This document shows positions 1-10,159 of a stretch of 64,000 nucleotides of DNA, piece after piece; position 1 is the stretch's first letter; each line of letters starts with the position of its first letter. The notes under the pieces were generated by a model that saw only the letters and a list, made by a program, of their open reading frames with translations, was not told the DNA's origin and ran no database searches. The DNA comes from Hemicentrotus pulcherrimus (taxonomy: Eukaryota; Echinodermata; Echinoidea; Camarodonta; Strongylocentrotidae). The stretch lies in the NCBI GenBank assembly GCA_003118195.1, contig BEXV01000096.1, positions 51,635 through 115,634 on the forward strand, in the 5' to 3' direction. The translations under genes were made by a program, and so were the position numbers.

Positions 1-1499
1 CCCCCAACCCACCCCCGCCCCCTCTGCTTACGCGCCTGCACCTGCTTTGATGAAGATGTAGTATAAATTCTAATTTCAACAATTAGGTATGGAATTTACT
101 TCATAACTTTGATGTGTGTATAAAGAGAATTGAAATTATATCATGAGGGACATAATTCTTGATACGTAACATTTCATATTTGTTTCATTCTAGCTTTTAA
201 TATAAACAAAATGTTTATGAACTGTTTGTATACCTAGCTCGAAAGTGCACAAACATCTTGAAAGTTTGCCAGCAGAATCTTGTAAAAAAATGAAAACTGT
301 TCAATTTATAAATTATTTATCTTTCTTTATAGATAACTGCAACTATAAAAATGAAATTGACCGTAATCAATTATTATTAGAAAATTCATTTACTTATAGT
401 ATTGGTTCTCTTGGCTATTATCAGTACCCATGTATTTAAAAATATATATCATAGTCCTTTCTCGAAAAAGGGAGGGGTTAACTTGACTAGTATCCTTTAA
501 GAAAGGTCTCATAGCTGACATTAATGTAATGAACACAACGGTTTAATGATCTCGTAATTTAAATTAGAATAACATACTGTACGCATGAATATGAAAACCT
601 ACATACTGTGCAATGCAAGATTAACAGGCAGGAGGGATAACTACGTGGCGCCAAAGGTATAGTTAGAAAAAAGTGCAGTTTCTCATTCATTCCGAATTTA
701 GCACATTTACTTCGATTGAGATGATTGGTTTCAATGTTAAACAAACCGATGCTTCCCAAGGGAATATTTTCAGCAGATCGAGACTTTTAAATGACTACAC
801 AGAAGTAAAAGGTTCTGTCATTTTCTCGAATCGAACCACATTACTGCAAACGAGATCGAAACAAGCAATTTGACATTAAATTGCATACCTTCATGCATAG
901 AATTCTATAGCGAGCTAAACAGCGAGAGACAATTAGACGTGGTATTGTTTGCAATTTATTGCGCTTTACTTGTTGAGAGGTTACTCTTTGCCAAAAGAAA
1001 TTACTGCTTAATGTTCAGTGAAACGAGGGGCATTTAACAAATTGCAGTTACTGTTACATGGCTACACTCAGGGATAAACGTTATCTTGTCACCTAAATTA
1101 CGTTTTGATTCAATACATTTAAGAGTGTCTTTTCGAAAGAATGAGATATACTGAATTTTAATCGTTCATTCTCATTTAGCAATTATTCAATTTATCTGAA
1201 ACCGTTTCTTTCTCGCTTAAAGAGAAGAACGGGTTAGCGTGCTTCATGTGTTCGGTAATTGTATAAAGGAAAGGTATTTCACATTGATACCACTGATGTA
1301 CTGTAGTTTTCAATTGAAATAAAGAACCTTTCATCTTTCGGTGAAGGCGTACATTTCCGGTTCCGGTACCACTTTGATCACACCTGAAACCTATAGAAAC
1401 CATTCTTGTTTCTTGTCTTTGTTTGCTTTTACCTTGCAGTTTTAAATTTTCATTGTTTGGTGGTTTCTGCTCTAAAACGTGATATTATATTTTGTACCC

Positions 1500-1500
<1 letters not shown>
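1..1500. other. AT-rich noncoding stretch
   Basis: The first 25 bases are a C-rich run and the rest is AT-rich DNA. Short open frames (64-75 codons) occur on both strands, but they are no longer than chance predicts and none is flanked by convincing splice sites. I see no gene, RNA or mobile element here. Confidence 0.6.

Positions 1501-1502
<2 letters not shown>

Positions 1503-1534
<32 letters not shown>
1503..1534. repeat. (AT)16 microsatellite
   Basis: An uninterrupted AT dinucleotide tract of 16 units lies in AT-rich DNA. It should be length-polymorphic and self-complementary. Confidence 0.97.
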
Positions 1535-1539
<5 letters not shown>

Positions 1540-1711
1540 ATGTTTTTCATTTCATGTATGGTTTTGACGCAGACTCATACATCACTGAGTGCCCTATTTG
1601 GAAGAGCGCCATCTTGAGACAAAGCTGCATCATTATGTGAATAAACGCAGGTGTTGTTTTTTTTTCCTTTGCCTCTTTCCCCATACTTCTACCATGGACC
1701 TAATACAGCCT

Positions 1712-1712
1712 C

Positions 1713-1754
<42 letters not shown>

Positions 1755-1760
1755 TTCTCT
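1712..1760. repeat. (CTGT)n-(CT)n compound microsatellite
   Basis: About five CTGT units run directly into a CT dinucleotide tract with one TTT interruption. The Ser/Leu/Cys-rich frame across it is translated repeat and not a gene. Confidence 0.95.
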
Positions 1761-1873
1761 CACGTCTCTCTTATTATGACCGACACTCGTTCTCACTACC
1801 CCACTTCTCTTCTTTCAAAGTGAGATGTGCGTGTTTTTTCTTTTCGGTAATACTACATGTAATTTTATTTTCT

Positions 1874-2150
1874 TAATAATAATAATAATAATAATAATAA
1901 TATTAAAAACGGTGCGTATAAAGCGCTTACCAACGAAGTCTTTAGGCGCTATAACAAACAAAATATAATGGTAGACAACTACATATTAAATAAAACAAAC
2001 AAATACTAATAAACCTATAATTACAAAAGATATGAAATATACATAAATGTGAGCATGCAGAATAAGATAATCATCAAAGGCTATTTTGGATAAATGAGTC
2101 TTCAGACAAGATTTGAATTGGTTGACAGTCTGACAGTTTTGATAACTCAA
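1874..2150 (-). mobile_element. 3' end of an L2-like non-LTR retrotransposon (degraded)
   Basis: Read on the minus strand, about 2134-2070 translates to VNQFKSCLKTHLSKIAFDD. This matches the 'FK..LKTHLF..AF' signature that commonly ends the reverse-transcriptase ORF of L2/CR1-type non-LTR elements. Downstream in the same orientation come two GCGC motifs (a GCGCC near 1950 and AAGCGCTTTATACG near 1926-1913) and then a (TTA)n tail, seen on the plus strand as (TAA)n at 1874-1901. The order C-terminal motif, GCGCTTTATA, trinucleotide tail is what L2 3' ends usually look like. The reading frame stays open to 2318, but the part above about 2150 shows no recognisable RT motif, so the 5' limit is uncertain. 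The copy is 5'-truncated. The family assignment comes from memory of the signature and not from a search. Confidence 0.5.
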
Positions 2151-2339
2151 TTGGCAAAATGCTTGGTTGTTGCACATGATCCATTCATCCCCCCTCTCTA
2201 TTTCCTCATCATCTATATTCTGTACCTTAATCTTTGTATTGTTAATAGTCGGCATCGTTAGATGAGATTCTTCTTCAATCGGTTGATCCACTTCAGTGAA
2301 GATGAAGCTACTGGTCACCTACATCCGATTAATAAAGAT

Positions 2340-5300
2340 GTTACGCCCCCTAAATATATCCGGATAAGCTGTGATGCACACTGGTCAGGGTCAGTGGATG
2401 GAATCTAAATCAATAATGCTTTTTGTGAGGGAGAGATGGTATGGGAGGGGTCGTACCCTCTTTTTTTCAACATCAAATTCACCCTCTCCCTTTTCTATTC
2501 CTCTTTCCATTTGTATGACCATCCGATGGTGGGAGGGGCACACCTGTATATACAACAGACTCATCATTTATGAAATACAAGTAGTTTATAAAACAGGAAG
2601 AGTATTTTTGTAGTTTCTCTGACAGTTTACAACCTGCCAACTATCTTTTTCTATTATCACATCATACTATAGACAGATGCACTGATGTAAGCAAACCATG
2701 CGATCAGAGATACGCTTCATAAGGTTTCAAAGATTCATTTTCTACCGTCACTGAAACCCACAAACTCCACAATATTCACTCGGGTACTAAAGCTATATTA
2801 AGTGTGAAATAGTCCACGCTCCCATAAACTGACATCCCGTTAGTCGGGTATTCTAAAATGGATCCCTTCGATGGCGTCTTGAGTTGGAAAATTTCGATGA
2901 ATTTCTATATGCATATCGGTTTTCATTTATACATAGATTCATTTTTTTTTGTAGCACCTTGAATCCTAGTACAGTGCTCTGTATACACTATCTTGCTAAA
3001 TGCAATCGCTCAATACAGAGGAACATGCTCATAGTTTGTTCTTGTAGTATGTTTATTCTCTCTTTGCCAAAAGTTGTCAATGGAAAATGTTTCCGAATTA
3101 TTTGTTTTTGTTTGATGGCCGATATTCTCGATCATCGCGAGCTCGTCATAATTCTACACTGTACAACACTGTACAACAGTACTATAGCCCCTACCCCATG
3201 CAGTCTTTCCCTGTTATATCACGAATGGCATAGTAGTTTTGTCAGTCTCATGGAGCGTCTTTGATCCTTGTTGATCAGGAAACCTCGATATTGGCACTCA
3301 ACAAATTCCTGTATGGGATGGATCTTTTTTATCAAACATCTTATATTCTTGGTTATCAATTCGTAAATTCAGTTTTCACGTCATCAGTTTTTATTAGGTG
3401 GCATGATGAAGGTGTTTTCACACGCCTTCTTCAATTGATTGAGCTGAATCAAGCAGACACTTCGACTAGTTGTTATAAGAAATGCCTACTCTCATAGAGA
3501 GTCTACAAGATGTCTATTTTATCCTCATTAATCTTATTGGAAGGACATAACCGTCAAAGGGTACACCGCGGTTTCTTTATAACGGCCGTTGAACCCAACG
3601 AAGGGAAAGGGAGGAAGCCTGCGAGAACAAAAGAAAGTGAGCCGTTAAAACCACGAATTCGACGGAATCTTTAGCAAGATTTTCATTATCATTATGTAGA
3701 GATCATCATCAATCTCGAATAGCCGTGAAAACACCCACAGGGGAATGCCCAGTATTGTCAATCTTTAGAGTCTTTTATGTTGTTCATAAAAACTTAATAA
3801 TAATTTGTCTTGCCGCCAAAGAGAGAACCTCCATTAATCATATCTAATTCAGTAATCTTATACACTATAGTATCCTGTTCATTATTGATAGAGCAACTGA
3901 AGAATTCCAGTATTTCACTAACAAACAATATTACTTTCCTGATAACAATGAGCTAAACTTTACTGTTTTCTTAATATTGTAAATAGTTTAGCCAATCGAG
4001 GCAAAGTTAAAAAAGGAGAACGCGTAGTTAATGGAATCCTAGTCACGTTTTTCTTCTGTTGTAACATGACTGAGATGAGCATGCATGGCACGAGTTAGAA
4101 TCAATCACTCACTCGTTTATCAAGGGAGGGGCCGCAATTATGAACGTATGAACTAAATCTTGAAAGAAAAGTTGTTATTATACAGTAGATGGTCTAACTG
4201 CCTTTGTTGTGGGTTCCTTGGTGGTTTATGCCTTTCGAGCCCACATCTGTTGGGCTGAATGCAATGTACTGCTATTGGAACGAATTAGTATTCATTTCGA
4301 TGCTGAGTCTTTGAGATGGTCTAGAAAGGGCATCGTTACGGCATTCTTCTATCAGATAGCAATATGTGTGTGATGGGTGTTTTTAATGAGAACAATGTAT
4401 GGGAGTAATTATATTTCAAGGAAAAATCCAACGATTATGAAGAAAAATGTAAATATTCATCTGTAATAGCATGTCGATAAACCTGTCTCAATAACCGGAT
4501 CTAGTCTTCAAGATGAGAACATTTCGAGCTTTCCACTTGTACAGTATAGTGTGTGAAACGGCTTTTGCCTTGTTTACGCAACTACAACGCAACGTCGCCA
4601 TCCTAATTATGGCGAACCTTTTATGGACATGAAATTAAAGGGAAAGGGTCTGATTAACATGAATTTTGCTTTTTCCCTATGCTTTTCCGATCAGTTTCAT
4701 TTGAATTGAAACACTGACATTAAATGAAGTGCACACATCGTTTTCTAGAGAATACTATTGTTAATGACCCGTTTATTTCCTGTCAATTTACATAAATATA
4801 AACACAAATTTTGAGAAAGGATATCGATGTCTGAGCATGGAACTCATTAGGGTAAGGTTTACTGAACGCCCTGCCGAATATAAATTGAGACCAGTCGTGT
4901 GCTATTCCCATCTATCAAGATTGAAATGAGTCATTCCATAGAAGTAACATACATAAACTAGACCTGAATATAAGACATCTATCATTATCATGATCCTCCC
5001 TTCTCTATGAACTTGCCGAGTAGGATTCCAGTGCATCCCAGGCATGGTTATATACATGTACGGCTTTCTCTCTCAGACAGACACATAGCCCCTCCCCAAA
5101 ATAGATGAATAAATAATCTGCTGTGTCTAACGCTTACTACTATTATATTTCCTAATACATTGGTGATGGCGATAAATGACACCATTTTTTAAAACAATAT
5201 CGTTACGATTTGTGTTTGTTTATGTTTTTTTATTTTGTTTCATTTGATCAGCTTAACGTATTAAATGAACTGAAACTCCTGCATTATAATTTTACTCGAA

Positions 5301-5380
5301 TTCATAAGAAAAATGAAAAACTTTGTTTCAGTGATCGATTTGAATTCAATTTATTAAGTCGATCACGTGGATTGATTAAG
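2340..5380. other. Unannotated noncoding stretch
   Basis: This is AT-rich DNA with one 126-codon plus-strand frame (2884-3264) that is within chance length and has no recognisable motif. Small items are a 10-bp tandem (ACACTGTACA twice plus a partial) at 3156-3180 and a GC-richer patch at 3541-3660 containing the palindrome AACGGCCGTT. I see no gene. Confidence 0.55.
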
Positions 5381-5382
5381 TT

Positions 5383-5401
5383 TAGCGCCATCTACTGGCC
5401 A
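5383..5401 (-). promoter_or_regulatory. CTCF-like motif
   Basis: The reverse complement reads TGGCCAGTAGATGGCGCTA. Its core fits the degenerate bilaterian CTCF consensus CCASYAGRKGGCRS at every position. The GC-rich motif stands out in AT-rich surroundings. In bilaterians CTCF is an 11-zinc-finger chromatin protein that binds such sites. Occupancy here is inference, and a single motif match can be chance. Confidence 0.35.
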
Positions 5402-5449
5402 CTAAATTGGCTGTGAAATGGCACCCTTTTTGATGTCCAGTTGTTGAAA

Positions 5450-5636
5450 TCTGTTGATTAGAGGCATCCTTGTGCAATGGATGTTAAATGCACATACGAA
5501 GGCAGAATTAAGGTATGTAAAGCTGCAATGTCATGAATATTGTATATAAATGCTGTTATGATGAGATATCTATGATTAATTTCCTTTCGTGTACACATAA
5601 CTCGCTATGTTGGAAATGGAAATAAACGAAATGAAA
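5450..5636 (+). mobile_element. Possible 3' end of a non-LTR element with (GAAAT)n tail
   Basis: The block ends in GGAAATAAACGAAATGAAATGAAATG, given here in pieces: an AATAAA-like stretch at 5618-5624 followed by about three GAAAT units to 5641. Short A-rich tandem tails of this kind often terminate non-LTR retrotransposons. No coding homology is visible upstream, so this may equally be a simple repeat in unique DNA. Confidence 0.2.
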
Positions 5637-5639
5637 TGA

Positions 5640-8100
5640 AATGTACGTTACATGGGTGTAACTTACGACGTTGAACAGTAGCCAAAACGGTGTCGGCTCA
5701 CATACCAAATGTTATTGTTATGTAATGTAGATTACGGCACGCGACTGAAAGGTACACGCATGCAAGAATGTAAACAAAGATTTGCCTAGTTTGAGTAAAT
5801 GTACACAGATGAGTCATTTGGGTGCATAATATTAGAAAGTTGGTACATGATTTATACATGTTTGTATTGATAGTTTATAGATGGTTTAATTATGAAGATG
5901 CATGCAGTAATTATGAACATAAGTGATTTGAGAAGGATACAAAGGATGTATGTCAGAAGTCTGAATTAGTTCAATTAAGCATGGTTACAGATATAGTTAG
6001 AATTATATTTAGTTCAAATGCAGTAAAAGTTAGTGCGTGAGATTAGGAAAAGAGTTAAAGCAAAGGTTAAAACTAGGGGTTTATTAGCGCATGTAAGGTA
6101 TTATTGGTAAGATTCACTAGGTTTTTTTCTCTAATTATATGTATTCATGGACAGTTCATTTATGATCCGCTCGATCTATGTCATTAATTTTGTTCAGTTT
6201 TTACGGAGCATTTTGGAGCAATGAGCAAATTGGGACAATACATAAAACGACCAATTACGAAATCGAGATGCTTCAGCTACACTATGTTTAGTACATAATC
6301 ACCAACTAATACCTTGATAAATTTCAAACATGAATACAATGGAAATGATTTTCACTAAAAACGCAAATTATATGCATAGTGTATTATGTGAAAGGTTACG
6401 ATATTGAAATGGACAATTTCTCTCTTGGGAGTACTTTTCACCCAGCCTCGTAAAGAGTTAAATTCTCATTAAAATGCCATTGCCTGCTCAACGTCCTGTA
6501 TAATGGTACCGTTATACCGGATAAAGGGGTAACACTTTCACGGTTTCAACAATAGTATTCAACGGACATTGATCATGTTTGATAGAGGGTAGAACGATGA
6601 CGTAAAACAAAGTTGTATCTTATTTCCCAACGGATAATGTCGTTGAACGAAAATAGACTTATTACCACAAAATACGTGAACCATTCAAAAGAAAACAAAT
6701 TTGTAGAAGGTATTTTTATCGAAGGTGAGATGAACTTCGTGATTTTTCTGTCGACCTGAATATTTTTGCAATGCCTCAATATCCACAAAATGATGGCATT
6801 TATGTTGTGCAAACGTGAGCTGTGGTTTCGAGGTGAAAAGAAAGGGACCTCTGTGTTTTTCATATGCAGTTTTGTGATGTGTAGTGTGAGTGGGTGACAG
6901 CTTCTTCATTTAAAAATACGAAAATACTGAGTTACCTTTTTGACATTATTATTGAGTGCTTTTGGTAATTAGTTAAAATCAAAACATCGTATGAACCAGA
7001 GGATATTATTTAGTGTAATTAAAAAGGAGAAACCATCGATCAAATCCAAATCGTACCTTAGTTTTTTGTTTTGACAAGCGCTTTGATTTTTCTATAATAT
7101 ATACATAAATATGAATATATCTATCTCAACTTACATGTTGATCAATTGCTCTGTAAATGTTCGTAATGATGTCTATCAAAGTTTATTATCAAATTTTGTC
7201 AGTCAGGCTGTTGATCGATCAGATGGTCGATAATTATATTCAATTGTTATCGGATAATTGAATTTAGATTGACACATATTTTCTGTCTCTGGTGATGCAT
7301 ATGGAAATATTTCTCTGTATAACATGCTGTCATGTTTTCAATCCTAAGTATATAGCATTCCTGGATCATGGCGTCATTTAAACTATCGTCAACAATAGTC
7401 TTACACTCCTTCCAAACATGACCTAATCCTGCGTGGTATAAAGAACCCAAAGAAATATCAAATTTGTCGACTTTTTTGTGGTTAAAATGCAATTTGGTCC
7501 TGCAAATAAAAGTTGAGCATTGATTTACGAGGATCAAGTTTATTACCAAGCCCGCCATCCACACCAAGACTTGACTTGGTCGATTGGTAGTCTGTGACCG
7601 CAACAAATATTATTATCACATTACCTCTCTCTTCCATCCTCATCTTCATACCCAGACTTTGAAAGAACCATTTCATTCTTCTCTATTTCCCCCTTGTCAT
7701 ACTTTTTGTCTTCATCACCAAATCTTTAAGGATGAAGTGATAGGGTTCTGATTGGAGATTCTTAAAGATACTTAAAGATAGTTTGATCGAAAGGTCATCG
7801 TCACTAAATGTTTTTTATTTTTCATAAAATCTAGCTTTAAGAGGAAGTGAAAGATGAGTTTGCAAGTTAAAGACGCAGTGATGGACCGTTAGAAAATGAA
7901 GAATATTTGAGCAAAAATGTATTAAAAATGATTAGGCCTAACAGATCTGTTGCGTGATAAAATGATACAGTTCTTGAGATATTACGTGCATGGGACTATC
8001 AGATAAGCATAATACTTGTCAACCTATAGTATAGAGATTGCGTTAAGAACAAGTTCATCTTATTCATATTGTAGACGAAAGTCTGAAATTGTAGATGACC
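5640..8100. other. Unannotated noncoding stretch
   Basis: AT-rich throughout. The minus-strand frame at 7247-7606 (119 codons) is within chance length, has no family signature and shows no flanking splice pair. A small hairpin at 7239-7264 (ATTCAATT / AATTGAAT, 10-base loop) is the only local structure noted. Confidence 0.5.
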
Positions 8101-8136
8101 TCTCTAACAATGGCCAGTTGGCCACCATAGTAAAGA

Positions 8137-8150
8137 TGTCTTGACCTTGG
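8137..8150 (-). promoter_or_regulatory. NR5A/ERR-like nuclear receptor site
   Basis: The minus strand reads CCAAGGTCAAG, a fit to the extended half-site YCAAGGYCA bound by NR5A and ERR-type nuclear receptors. It lies in a patch that is GC-richer than its surroundings (about 8100-8260), which ends in a TATAAAGG sequence at 8261. This is a motif match only. Confidence 0.2.
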
Positions 8151-8675
8151 CATTGCTTTCTCGGTCATCTTGTGTCATGGACAACCAAGGATGCTTGAAG
8201 TTCAGTTTGAGGTCTTTGTCCCTCGATCATCTCGGTGTCGCCACGGTGGTTGAGACATATAAAGGAACCCTTTCTTTGAGGTGTATAAACGTCACATCAT
8301 AAAAAAAGATGACGAGATTTACGACGGAGACATAAAACGCAACTCAAACATGTGCCAGATTTGTCTCCAGATCGTAATATTCTAGCTACTTTTTTTTTTT
8401 ACAGCGGCTGTCTACGAGCAAGGGATCCGTCCAATCCGGTTGACAAATAATAAATAAACGTTTTCTTCTACATGTATTTTGTTCTTATCCCCCGTATAGT
8501 AGCGAGAACTCGAGTGAACCCTCCAATTATTTGTTGTAATGCTAGTAAGATTGATACTTGTTTATTCCTTGATCTGTGTTTCTAATCATTCCAGTAGCCA
8601 TCACAATGAATGTATGACATATTAATCAAATCCTTTTAGCAGGGCAAATGTGCCCTTTTCTTCGGCAATAATTAA

Positions 8676-8683
8676 GCGGGAAA
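8676..8683 (-). promoter_or_regulatory. E2F-core motif (GCGGGAAA)
   Basis: One of seven copies of TTTCCCGC or its complement in the window. On its own it is a weak E2F-like match. Confidence 0.15.
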
Positions 8684-8959
8684 GTGACTTTTCTGTAAAC
8701 AGAAGCTTACTTGGGAAACAAATTAAATGCTCCTCCGTTTGAGCAACGTTTTTCACATACTTTCTCCATCTAACGCTGTGGAAATGAATTACTATAGCAT
8801 CTCACGTCGTGGATAATTTGTATATATAGGCAGATTCTATCCCGCGGATAACTCCTACGAGTGATACTAATTTGACGTGTACAATGCTAATCTGCTTAAT
8901 AAATAAGCAGGTTTTCGACTTGATTTTTCCTCTTTTATTTTGTCAAAGTTGTTTCTCCA

Positions 8960-8981
8960 TGACGTCACCTCATTGTATTGG
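8960..8981. promoter_or_regulatory. CRE plus inverted CCAAT box, candidate promoter
   Basis: A full palindromic cAMP-response element, TGACGTCA (8960-8967), is followed nine bases later by ATTGGCTG, an inverted CCAAT box with the favoured flank CAGCCAAT. This pairing is common in proximal animal promoters, where CREB/ATF and NF-Y bind. No TATA box or clear first exon follows. A CAG/GTGTC junction near 9046 is a weak donor. Promoter function is inference. Confidence 0.25.
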
Positions 8982-9099
8982 CTGTCAATCACGTAGGAGA
9001 GTTTTCTGTTGTTTTGTCTGGTGAATATGTGCTACAGCTGTTACAGGTGTCATTTAGAAAGAGGGATGTGTAGAACTGAATGAGATTACAACAACGATT

Positions 9100-10075
9100 T
9101 AAGTGTAATGAAATAAATTTTACAGGCATGTCAGGAATTCACGACATTTTTTATATTATGCAGCTTAATTCATTGATATTTGTTGCCGAGTGTATTCAAT
9201 CGAACTTCAATCTGTTATCTATAGCTTCGTCTTCATATTTATCTCTTATCTGATCATAATTATCGATAAATCACAGAAATTAATATTGGACTTCATGGAT
9301 TCAATAGAAATTGGTTGATCAGTAAAGGTGTGACCGTAACGTAATATATACTATTTTTACATAAAAATATTAATTCATCCTGGTATATTTTAGAAATACC
9401 TTGATAAACAAACACTTTTAACGTCCTCCTTTTTTGTTAATCACTTCTTTCTTTAGAATTAAAGAAGTTTACCTGTAAGTCGATGACGAGAAGAAATGGA
9501 ATGTTTCATTGTGATCTGTCTGAGTCACGTCAAGGAAATGTTGAATTCTAGAGGCATGCGCCGTGTCTCAGCTACACGATTATTGCTCCACTTTTTCCCG
9601 CCAAAATCTTTTTTAGCTGTTACCCATTTTCGATAATGGTGGTTAGATTTGACCTATAATAATTGGGAAGGGGAGGTGATAAGTATCTAGCAAGTATAAA
9701 TGTGGGTTTTAAATGGGAGTGAATTGTTCCAAAAAAGATAGTTTCAATATTATTATGTCAACGTCGAGTCGTCTCTTCATTAAAGTAAAAAGTCTAAATG
9801 CAATCAGCTATGAATTCGAAAAACTCATGATCGCTAGTTCAATTGGCTTTTTATTCATTTAAAACTCAGGTTACAACGATTTCTTGAATTTCTGTCACTG
9901 TGACAACAAAATAATGGGCAATTATTTGTAAGCTCGCAATTGGTAAACAGTGACTGGTTTATGAAATCTCGATGATGTCTCAGGTAAAATGTTGTGTTTA
10001 TTCAAATTTTACCCATTTAAATATAAAATGAAGGAGTACCTTGTTAAAGAAAATTGCCTTAATGATAATATATTG
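9100..10075. other. Unannotated noncoding stretch with one E2F consensus
   Basis: AT-rich DNA without a supportable gene. It contains TTTTTCCCGCCAAAA at 9592-9606, a complete match to the E2F consensus TTTSSCGCCAAA. Confidence 0.45.
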
Positions 10076-10096
10076 TTATCTTGCTATTTTATTACC

Positions 10097-10152
10097 GAGA
10101 GACGAGAGAGGGAGAGGGGGAGGGGAGGAGAGAAAGAAGGAGACGGAGAAAA
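10097..10152. repeat. GA-rich purine tract
   Basis: A purine tract (GAGAG, GGGAG and AGAAAG units) with few interruptions. The Ser/Leu-rich minus-strand frame across it is a repeat translation. Confidence 0.9.
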
Positions 10153-10159
10153 TGAATGA

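Noticed and set aside
2884..3264. 126-codon plus-strand frame
   Set aside because: Chance length, Cys/Phe/Ser-rich composition typical of translated T-rich DNA, no motif.
7247..7606. 119-codon minus-strand frame with a protein-like look
   Set aside because: Within chance length, no family signature, and no good splice site at either end.
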